Assembly: GCA_049644345.1 (NCBI GenBank) | Contig: JBARRS010000104.1 | Coordinates: forward strand, 1 to 9,591 | DNA: 9,591 bases | From: JBARRS01 sp049644345 | GTDB taxonomy: Bacteria; Actinomycetota; Thermoleophilia; Gaiellales; Gaiellaceae | Direction of reading: 5' to 3' | Part shown: piece after piece, positions 4,949 through 9,591 of the stretch | Layout of the letters: each line of letters begins with the position of its first letter | How positions within the stretch are numbered: the stretch's first letter is position 1 | Translations under genes and position numbers: made by a program | The notes under the pieces: model-generated | What the model saw: the letters and a program-made list of their open reading frames with translations, nothing else | The model's database searches: none | Told to the model about the DNA's origin: nothing

Positions 4949-5319
4949 AGCGGGTTCTGTTCGTCTGCGTCCACAACGCGGGCCGGTCGCAGCTGGCGGA
5001 GGCCCTGTACGAGCGGGCCGGTGGCGAAGCCCGCTCGGCCGGGACTCAGCCTGCCGACGAGGTGCAGCACGCCGTGGTCGAGGCGCTGGACGAGCTCGGC
5101 ATCGACATCTCGAGCCGGCCGCCGAAGAAGCTGACCCAGGAGGACGCAGAGTGGGCCGAGCTCGTCGTAACCATGGGGTGCGGCGACGCCTGCCCGGTCC
5201 TTCCAGGGAAGCGCTACCTCGATTGGAACCTGGCCGATCCGGCCGGGCGCGGTCTCGAGGAGGTGCGCGAGCTTCGCGACGAAATCGCGCGCCGGGTGGC
5301 CGAGCTGGCCGAAGAATAG
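4945..5319 (+). CDS. arsC: Arsenate reductase of the low-molecular-weight phosphatase type
   Basis: The 124-residue protein reduces As(V) to As(III). The N-terminal P-loop CVHNAGRS contains the nucleophile Cys8 and Arg14 (CX5R), and DPAG carries the general acid Asp98. Cys79 and Cys83 in TMGCGDACPVLPG lie where thioredoxin-coupled enzymes hold their relay cysteines. The MGCGDACP...GKRYLDW segment also resembles mycothiol-coupled actinobacterial ArsC, so the reductant (thioredoxin or a low-molecular-weight thiol) is not settled. The GTG start overlaps the arsR stop (GTGTGA), with GGAG four bases upstream, so the two genes form a coupled operon. No arsenite exporter (Acr3/ArsB) lies in the window, although reduction normally needs export or sequestration. 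Confidence 0.9.
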   Translation: MKRVLFVCVHNAGRSQLAEALYERAGGEARSAGTQPADEVQHAVVEALDELGIDISSRPPKKLTQEDAEWAELVVTMGCGDACPVLPGKRYLDWNLADPAGRGLEEVRELRDEIARRVAELAEE

Positions 5320-5367
5320 GCCGAACGGCCCATTGCCCTACGGGGTCCAATTGCCGAAGCTACACAC

Positions 5368-5526
5368 ATGGACCGGACCCAGGTCGTTCTCTGGATCACC
5401 GCCCTTCTCGTGCTCGAGATGAATCACCTCAAGTGGATCTGGTGGACGTACTGGGACTGCCGGCGCTGCGGGCGCAAGAACAGCGAATGCCGCGCCTGCG
5501 GCCGCGCCTGGGTCATGTATCTCTGA
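5368..5526 (+). CDS. 52-residue membrane-anchored zinc-ribbon protein
   Basis: ATG 5368 to TGA 5526 encodes 52 residues. A hydrophobic helix (about 6-18, VVLWITALLVLEM) leads into a Trp-rich stretch (LKWIWWTYWD), then two CxxC knuckles, CRRCG (31-35) and CRACG (41-45), separated by six residues. That is a compact zinc-ribbon-like arrangement at a membrane surface. It ends AWVMYL. It follows arsC by 48 bp on the same strand and may be on the arsR-arsC transcript. No SD is evident before the ATG. I do not recognise a named family. Metal binding is inferred from the paired CxxC motifs, and a link to arsenic is suggested only by position. Codon use is GC3-rich, as expected for a real gene. Confidence 0.65.
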   Translation: MDRTQVVLWITALLVLEMNHLKWIWWTYWDCRRCGRKNSECRACGRAWVMYL

Positions 5527-5534
5527 GTGCGGGA

Positions 5535-5562
5535 GGTCCCGGAGCCGCCAAGCCCCGGGACC
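5535..5562. terminator. GC-rich hairpin between convergent small genes
   Basis: GGTCCCGG (5535-5542) and CCGGGACC (5555-5562) form a perfect 8-bp stem with a 12-nt loop. It occupies the 48-bp gap between the stops of two convergent 52-residue genes. There is no T-tract on either side. Position and stability suggest a bidirectional terminator or mRNA 3'-end stabiliser of the U-less kind. Confidence 0.55.
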
Positions 5563-5574
5563 GTCAACCCGCGG

Positions 5575-5733
5575 TTACCACCAGGTTCTGCGCGTGCGTC
5601 CGCCTGCGCCGAGGAAGAAGCTGATCACGAACAACAGCGCGGCGATGGCCGCGAGGACGAACAGCCAGTGGATCGTAAAGCCGACGCCGAAGAGGACGAC
5701 GGCCAGTAGAGCAAGCAGGATTAGAGCGAGCAT
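5575..5733 (-). CDS. 52-residue hydrophobic membrane protein
   Basis: Minus-strand ATG (5733-5731) to TAA (5577-5575) encodes 52 residues. There are two hydrophobic helices, about 2-18 (LALILLALLAVVLFGVG) and 23-42 (WLFVLAAIAALLFVISFFLG), split by the short turn FTIHW. The basic aromatic tail is GGRTRRTWW. Small two-helix proteins of this form (lmo0937-like or actinobacterial 'hydrophobic protein') are common; the function is unknown. Support is strong: GGGAGGTGA is complementary to the 16S tail, with its GGAGG core six bases before ATG. The basic tail suggests a cytoplasmic C-terminus. It lies 61 bp downstream of the EamA transporter stop on the same strand. Confidence 0.75.
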   Translation of the reverse strand: MLALILLALLAVVLFGVGFTIHWLFVLAAIAALLFVISFFLGAGGRTRRTWW

Positions 5734-5736
5734 TCG

Positions 5737-5745
5737 TCACCTCCC
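5737..5745 (-). promoter_or_regulatory. Strong SD for the small hydrophobic protein
   Basis: On the minus strand GGGAGGTGA contains the full GGAGGTGA complement of the 16S 3' tail. Six bases separate GGAGG from ATG 5733. This fixes the start of the 52-residue gene. Confidence 0.75.
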
Positions 5746-5761
5746 TTGCCGGTTCTGGACG

Positions 5762-5780
5762 AAAACGGCCTTTAGCCGCT
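5762..5780 (-). terminator. Weak intrinsic terminator after the EamA gene
   Basis: On the minus strand CGGC (5778-5775) and GCCG (5769-5766) pair around the loop TAAAG, extended by one G-T and one A-T pair, and run into TTTTC. It lies shortly past the EamA stop. The stem is short, so termination is only suggested. Confidence 0.35.
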
Positions 5781-5794
5781 CGCGGTTACGGCGC

Positions 5795-6622
5795 CTAGCC
5801 CGTCGACACGAGCACGACTCCGGTCAAGGCGAGCGCCACGCCGAGCTCCTGCGAGCGCTGCACACGCTCGCCGAGCACGAGCCGCGCGAGCAGCACCGTG
5901 ACGACGGGGTAGAGCGAAGCCAGCACGGAGACGACGCTGACGATCCCGTGGGCCGACGAGGCCGCGAAGAGGACGTTGCCGCCCGTATCCAAGATGCCGA
6001 TTGCAGCGAGAGGCAGCAGTTGGGCGCGTGGGGCGAAGCTCGGCCGCGCCAAAAGCCACGCGACGTAAACGAGAGACGTCGACGTGGTGCGGAAGAGGAA
6101 GGACGCCCAGAGAAAGTCCCCGCGGCTCGCCGCGTGCATCGGCACGTAGTAACCGCCGAAGGCGAGCATCGCGAGCACGGCCCAACCCACGCCGGACGCG
6201 AGCCGCGCCGCGCCCGGGCGCCGCTCCCACGAGGCGGCGACGACGCCGATCAGGGCGGCTGCGAACCCGAGCTCCTGCAAGCCGCTCGGATGGTCGCCGT
6301 GTGCGAGGCCCCAGGCGACGGGAAGCGTCGCGCCCGCGCCTGCGATCGGCGCGACGATGCTGAGCGCGCCGGCGGCCATGCCGCGGTAGAAGGCGAAGAG
6401 GCCCGTTGTGCCGAGCACGGCTGCCAGGCACGCCCAGAACATCGCCGGTCCGGGAGGTCCCTTCGCGCGAGCTGCGACCGCGAGCGCAAGCAGCGTCAGC
6501 CCGACCGGCTGCGCGACCGCCATGACCGAGAGCGGGGCGATCAGACGGCTCTTGAGGCCGCCGAGGAAGTCGCCGACGCCCCACGACACGCTGGCCGCGA
6601 GCGCGAGCGGAGCTGTGAGCAT
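5795..6622 (-). CDS. EamA/DMT-superfamily membrane transporter
   Basis: The 275-residue, strongly hydrophobic protein has about ten predicted membrane helices in two EamA repeats, the usual size for drug/metabolite transporters. The first repeat opens with LALAASVSWGVGDFLGGLKS and the second with VGWAVLAMLAFGGYYVPMHAAS. The C-terminal end carries the typical pattern SVLASLYPVVTVLLARLVLGE (about 232-252) followed by a final helix (GVALALTGVVLVS). Substrates of this superfamily vary (amino acids, nucleotide precursors, metabolites, drugs), and nothing here fixes one. The ATG abuts the stop of the upstream HD-domain gene (TAG then ATG), so the two form a minus-strand operon. Confidence 0.88.
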   Translation of the reverse strand: MLTAPLALAASVSWGVGDFLGGLKSRLIAPLSVMAVAQPVGLTLLALAVAARAKGPPGPAMFWACLAAVLGTTGLFAFYRGMAAGALSIVAPIAGAGATLPVAWGLAHGDHPSGLQELGFAAALIGVVAASWERRPGAARLASGVGWAVLAMLAFGGYYVPMHAASRGDFLWASFLFRTTSTSLVYVAWLLARPSFAPRAQLLPLAAIGILDTGGNVLFAASSAHGIVSVVSVLASLYPVVTVLLARLVLGERVQRSQELGVALALTGVVLVSTG

Positions 6623-7456
6623 CTAGCTCTCTGTCGGCCGCGTCGTGGCGAGCGCGTCCAGCTGGTTCGCGTGGTAGAGGACCGACGCCTCGGCCGTCCT
6701 CGCAGAACGGGCGTCGTGGTGGACGGAGATCGCGTGAAGGAGCTCTGCGCGGACGTCGGTCTCGAGCGCAGCGGCCCGTTCCTCGACGAGACGCAGGCCG
6801 AGATGGACGTGGCCGAGCAGGCGCCCCTCGGGGGTCTGGCCGAACGTAGGGCCCTTCGTCAGCTCGGCCGTCCGACCGAGATCGTGTAGCAGCGCTGCTG
6901 CAAGCAGGAGATCCGCGCGCAGCCGCGGATGGAGCTGCGAGGCCTCGCGGCAGATCGTCGCGACGCCGACCGTGTGCTCGAGCAGGCCGCCCGCATAGAG
7001 GTGGTGGCTATCCGGCGCCGCGGGCAGCGAGCGGAGCCGCTCGCGCAGGTCGCCGTCGGTGAAGAAGCGGTCAACCGTGGCCTTCAGCCCGGGGTGGGAG
7101 ATCTCGCCCGCGAGGAAGTCCAGGAACCCGTCGAGCTCGTCCGGATCGCGGCGAATCGCCGGGGCGAGCGCCGCGGGATCGGTTTCCTGATCCGGCTCGA
7201 GCGAGCGGATCTCGAGCTGGAGCCGGTCTCGGAAACGCTCGACGCGCCCGAGCACGCGGACGGCGTCACCCTCGTCGAAGCGCCCGTCGAGCAGCTCGAC
7301 GTCCTGCCAGACACGGGCCTCGATCCGGCCGCTCGGATCGACGAGCTCGAGCGCGAGGTAGGACGAGCCGTTTCGGGTTCGCAGCTTCCGCTTGCGCGCC
7401 ACCGCGTAGACGCCCTCCACGACCCGCTCCTCCGCCAGCTGGGCGATCGCGCTCAC
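6623..7456 (-). CDS. YhaM-like OB-fold plus HD-domain protein (putative 3'-5' exoribonuclease)
   Basis: The 277-residue protein has an N-terminal OB-fold (about 10-85, starting VVEGVYAVARKRKLRTRNGSS) and a C-terminal HD phosphohydrolase domain. This is the build of YhaM, which trims RNA 3' ends using divalent metal. HD-domain landmarks are LLEHTVGVA (His161), LLHDLGR (His191-Asp192), GRLLGHVHLG (His216) and a vicinal His pair at 246-247 (SVHHDAR). YhaM-type proteins usually read HDIGK and end in an ADNLDA-like motif; here these are HDLGR and ANQLDA (Asn264), so a metal ligand may be altered. The GTG start (7456-7454) was chosen because the OB-fold begins just after it; an ATG at 7621 would run deep into the divergent gene. 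It is the first gene of the operon with the EamA transporter. Confidence 0.8.
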   Translation of the reverse strand: MSAIAQLAEERVVEGVYAVARKRKLRTRNGSSYLALELVDPSGRIEARVWQDVELLDGRFDEGDAVRVLGRVERFRDRLQLEIRSLEPDQETDPAALAPAIRRDPDELDGFLDFLAGEISHPGLKATVDRFFTDGDLRERLRSLPAAPDSHHLYAGGLLEHTVGVATICREASQLHPRLRADLLLAAALLHDLGRTAELTKGPTFGQTPEGRLLGHVHLGLRLVEERAAALETDVRAELLHAISVHHDARSARTAEASVLYHANQLDALATTRPTES

Positions 7457-7474
7457 GTTGGTAGTCTCGCCGCA
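7457..7474. promoter_or_regulatory. 18-bp divergent start region with possible -10
   Basis: Only 18 bases separate the two divergent GTG start codons. TAGTCT (7462-7467) fits TAnnnT and ends seven bases before the plus-strand GTG at 7475, so a leaderless DUF1015 mRNA is plausible. No SD exists for that gene. No -35 is clear, and any further promoter parts must lie inside the two coding regions. Confidence 0.4.
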
Positions 7475-8518
7475 GTGGCGGACGTTCGGCAGTTCACCGC
7501 GGTGCGCTACGACGAGGCGAAGGCGGGGCCGCTCGAGTCGCTGGTCGCGCCCCCCTACGACGTGATCTCCGCGGAGGAGCGGAAGGCCTATCTCGCCAAG
7601 AGTCCGTACAACGTCGTCCACCTGACGCTGCCGGATTCCGAGGACGAAGCGGCGCGACTTTGGCGCGAATGGCAGGCCGAGGGCGTGCTCATCCGCGAGC
7701 AGCCCGCCGTCTGGGCGCTGTCCCAGGCCTACGTCGGGCCGGACGGGGTCGAGCGGACCCGCAACGGCCTCGTCGCGGCACTACGCCTCGAGCCGTACGA
7801 GCACCGTGTCGTCCTGCCGCACGAGCGGACGCACGCAGGGCCGAAGGAGGCGCGTCTGCGCCTCGTGCGCGCCGTCCGCGCGCAGCTCGAGCCGATCTTC
7901 CTGCTCCACGACGACGATCCGGTCCAGTTGCCGGAGGGCGCGCCCGATCTCGAGACCGGGGGCGACCGGCTCTGGCGCCTCCCCGAGGAAGAAAGTAACA
8001 GTCTGTTATTAGCGTTCGAGGATCGCCAGCTCCTGATCGCCGACGGACACCATCGCTACGAGACGGCGCTCGCCTTTCACGAGGAGGACGGGACGGAGGC
8101 AAGCGCGTGGATGATGGTCGTGCTCGTCTCGACGCGGGAGGAGGGGCTGACGATCTTCCCGACGCACCGGCTGGCCCAGCACGTCGACGGCGTCCGCGGA
8201 GAGCCGATCGAGGAGCCGGGGCCCGAGCTGCCCGGCGTAGTCCTCTACCGCGACGGCCACTACGAGCTGCTCGACGGCGACGGGCTCGACGTCGAGGTCG
8301 TCGACCGGCTCGCGCCCGAGGGAGTCAGCTACACGCCCGAGCGGGCACAGGCGGTCGCGGCGGTCGACCGCGGGGAGGCCGAGGCGGCCTTCCTCCTGAG
8401 GCCGACGCGGATCGAGGATGTGTTCACGCGCGCGCGAGAGGGCCGCGTGATGCCGCAGAAGACGACCTACTTCTATCCCAAGCTCACTTCCGGCCTGCTC
8501 TTTCAGCCGCTTGACTGA
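7475..8518 (+). CDS. DUF1015-family protein
   Basis: The 347-residue cytosolic protein matches DUF1015. Landmarks are VRQFTAVRYD near the N-terminus, LVAPPYDVIS (23-32), NVVHLTLP (46-53), VVLPHERTHAGPKEARL (112-128), the hallmark IADGHHRYETALAFHE (188-203), and a C-terminal MPQKTTYFYPKLTSGLLFQPL. The DGHHR element resembles the GxxR motif of ParB/sulfiredoxin-fold enzymes such as free-serine kinases, a relation I hold only tentatively. It is shorter than many members (about 400 or more). The GTG start at 7475 was chosen because the conserved N-terminus begins within five residues; upstream frame is antisense to the HD gene. Residues 174-179 (SNSLLL) are encoded by an AT-rich patch with two TTA codons. 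It overlaps the next gene by eight bases. Confidence 0.85.
   Translation: MADVRQFTAVRYDEAKAGPLESLVAPPYDVISAEERKAYLAKSPYNVVHLTLPDSEDEAARLWREWQAEGVLIREQPAVWALSQAYVGPDGVERTRNGLVAALRLEPYEHRVVLPHERTHAGPKEARLRLVRAVRAQLEPIFLLHDDDPVQLPEGAPDLETGGDRLWRLPEEESNSLLLAFEDRQLLIADGHHRYETALAFHEEDGTEASAWMMVVLVSTREEGLTIFPTHRLAQHVDGVRGEPIEEPGPELPGVVLYRDGHYELLDGDGLDVEVVDRLAPEGVSYTPERAQAVAAVDRGEAEAAFLLRPTRIEDVFTRAREGRVMPQKTTYFYPKLTSGLLFQPLD
7996..8011. repeat. AT-rich palindrome with tandem TTA codons in the DUF1015 gene
   Basis: TAACAG (7996-8001) and CTGTTA (8003-8008) are perfect arms around a central T, followed by TTA. In the DUF1015 frame this gives two consecutive TTA leucine codons (8006-8011). TTA is rare in high-GC actinobacterial genes, and the patch stands out in composition from its surroundings. 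It could be a regulator site or a chance patch. Confidence 0.4.
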
Positions 8519-9311
8519 CTGGCTGGCGGTCTGCCGCGGCGCGGTCGAGGACGTGCGCAGCGTACTGAGGGAGCTACCGACCCGTGCCGAGCGCGGGCCG
8601 GTCGTCGGCGCCGGCGAGGGCGGCGACGACACGATCGCGGTCGACGCGGCAGCCGAGCAGGCGATCCTCGGGCGGTTCGAGGCGACCGGCGAGAACCTCG
8701 TCCTCGTCTCCGAGGAGCTGGGCGAGAAGCGGCTGGGCTCCGGCGACGGGCTGCGTGTCGTGATCGATCCAATCGACGGCTCGCTGAACGCAAAACGGGG
8801 GATCCCGTTCTTCGCCGTCTCGGTCGCGGTCGCCGACGGGGCGACGATGGACGACGTCGACTTTGGCTACGTGTACGACTTCGGCTCGGGCGAGGAGTGG
8901 ACGGCGAAGCGCGGCGGCGGCGCGTACCTGAACGGGCAGGCGCTCGGGGCCGTTCGGCCGAAGGAGCAGATCGAGATCCTCTCGTTCGAGGCGACGCTCA
9001 CGGTTCGGGTCGCCGCCAACGCCGAGAAGGTGGTCGGTCTCGCGCGCCGACTGCGGATCATGGGCTCGCTGGCGCTCTCCCTCTGCCATCTCGCGGCCGG
9101 CCGGGTCGACGCGGTCTGTTCGCTCAAGGAGGCGCGCGCGGTCGACATCGCCGCCGCCCAGCTGCTGATCCGCGAGTGCGGCCTTGCGATCGACCTGCCC
9201 GAGGCGCCGCCGTTCGGGCAAGCGCCGCTCGACGTCGAGGGCCGCTCGCGCGTCGTGGCAGCTGCGACGCCGGAGCTCTGCGTCCAGCTCTTCGCCGCGC
9301 TCGATTCTTGA
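8511..9311 (+). CDS. Inositol-monophosphatase-family sugar phosphatase
   Basis: The 266-residue protein is a metal-dependent phosphatase of the IMPase/FBPase fold. The metal-binding set is intact: Glu68-Glu69 in LVSEELGEK, Asp86 and Asp89 in DPIDGSLNAKRG (86-97), and Asp212 in ARAVDIAAAQLL. The segment RIMGSLALSLCHLAAGRVDA (183-201 region) is the family's usual fold motif. GEGGDDTIAVDAAAEQ (35-50) resembles the GADGT...ID..AE stretch of archaeal-type dual IMPase/fructose-1,6-bisphosphatases, so inositol phosphate and fructose bisphosphate are both possible substrates. The TTG start at 8511 lies inside the end of the DUF1015 gene (eight-base overlap) with no SD. The protein overlaps the DUF72 gene by four bases (TTGA), giving a coupled three-gene operon. 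Confidence 0.88.
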   Translation: MTDWLAVCRGAVEDVRSVLRELPTRAERGPVVGAGEGGDDTIAVDAAAEQAILGRFEATGENLVLVSEELGEKRLGSGDGLRVVIDPIDGSLNAKRGIPFFAVSVAVADGATMDDVDFGYVYDFGSGEEWTAKRGGGAYLNGQALGAVRPKEQIEILSFEATLTVRVAANAEKVVGLARRLRIMGSLALSLCHLAAGRVDAVCSLKEARAVDIAAAQLLIRECGLAIDLPEAPPFGQAPLDVEGRSRVVAAATPELCVQLFAALDS

Positions 9312-9591
9312 AGCGCGTCCGAATCGGCTGCTCAGGCTGGAACTACAAGCACTGGCGCGATGGGGTTTTCTACCCGCCGCGGCTCCCGCAGCGGCTCTGG
9401 CTCTCCTACTACGCCGAGCGGTTCGACACCATCGAGATCAACAGCACCTTCTACCGCCTGCCGCGCCCGTCGGCAGTCGCGAACTGGGTGGAGCAAACGC
9501 CGGCCGGCTTCTGCTTCGCAGTCAAGGCGAGCCGCTACCTGACGCACGTCAAACGGCTGACGGACCTCGGGCCGGGAATCGAGCGGTTCTA
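9308..9591 (+). CDS. DUF72 (YecE-like) protein, N-terminal part
   Basis: The TTG at 9308 overlaps the phosphatase stop (TTGA), and the frame stays open to the window end, giving about 94 residues. The N-terminus KRVRIGCSGWNYKHWRDGVFYP, then YYAERFDTIEINSTFYRLP and FCFAVKASRYLTHVKRL, are diagnostic of DUF72, a TIM-barrel-like family of about 230-300 residues with no settled biochemical role. The typical IGCSGW, EIN-TFY and F-vK-SR--TH blocks are all present and in order. The remainder lies beyond the window. Confidence 0.88.
   Translation, partial: MKRVRIGCSGWNYKHWRDGVFYPPRLPQRLWLSYYAERFDTIEINSTFYRLPRPSAVANWVEQTPAGFCFAVKASRYLTHVKRLTDLGPGIERF

Noticed and set aside
5343..5380. Possible hairpin (GGGTCC with GGACCC) around the start of the 52-residue zinc-ribbon gene
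   Set aside because: Six pairs with a 26-nt loop are easily found by chance at this GC content; no conservation or position argument supports it.
5594..6889. 431-codon plus-strand frame over the EamA gene
   Set aside because: Composed of Arg/Glu/Ala/His-rich shadow sequence opposite a clear ten-helix transporter; no motif or plausible start.
6929..7474. Upstream extension of the DUF1015 frame
   Set aside because: This part is antisense to the conserved HD-domain gene and lies before the DUF1015 N-terminus; the frame is open by composition only.
7457..7621. Upstream extension of the HD-domain frame to an ATG at 7621
   Set aside because: It would overlap the conserved start of DUF1015, and the added residues do not resemble the OB-fold family.
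1..9591. Searched by eye for tRNA/rRNA genes, CRISPR repeats, transposase genes, attachment sites and phage genes
   Set aside because: None seen. The window looks like a chromosomal region without obvious mobile elements, though an eye search cannot exclude small RNAs.

Overview
The window is high-GC, gene-dense DNA with strong GC preference at third codon positions, many GTG/TTG starts, start/stop overlaps of a few bases and few Shine-Dalgarno (SD) sites. Together with an ArsC whose active-site surroundings look actinobacterial, this suggests an actinobacterium, perhaps of the Thermoleophilia (Gaiellales/Solirubrobacterales) type. That placement is inference; there is no rRNA gene to confirm it. 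No tRNA, rRNA, CRISPR array, insertion sequence or prophage gene is visible, and no stretch over 300 bases lacks a gene.

Layout. (1) 1-135: the tail of an upstream gene, then a short spacer rich in inverted repeats. (2) 136-4506, plus strand: a nicotinamidase-like hydrolase, a single-membrane-span FtsH-type protease, a methylmalonyl-CoA epimerase (VOC fold), a 76-codon gene of unknown function, an ECF-type sigma factor and a divergent YchF-like P-loop NTPase with a C-terminal TGS-like domain. Spacing is tight (stop/start overlaps or abutting codons), so the last five may share transcripts. (3) 4503-5526: a small arsenic/metal response locus. An ArsR repressor and an ArsC-type arsenate reductase are co-oriented. 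A 16-residue peptide with seven cysteines (MSCCDDCCGGGCGCGC) is transcribed divergently. A near-consensus promoter, a nine-base SD match and two identically built dyads (CATyGA-N6-TCrATG) occupy the 56-bp gap. Downstream of arsC is a 52-residue membrane-anchored zinc-ribbon protein. (4) 5575-7456, minus strand: a 52-residue two-helix membrane protein, an EamA/DMT transporter and a YhaM-like OB-fold plus HD-domain protein. (5) 7475-9591, plus strand: a DUF1015 protein, an inositol-monophosphatase-family phosphatase and the start of a DUF72 protein, each overlapping the next by 4-8 bases.

The most striking feature is the ars region. The peptide gene is far below normal gene-calling length, yet it has its own promoter and ribosome-binding site and apparently shared operators with arsR. 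It is a candidate metal- or arsenite-binding micropeptide, co-regulated with arsR-arsC, at a locus with no visible arsenite exporter. The function is inferred; the sequence elements are directly visible.
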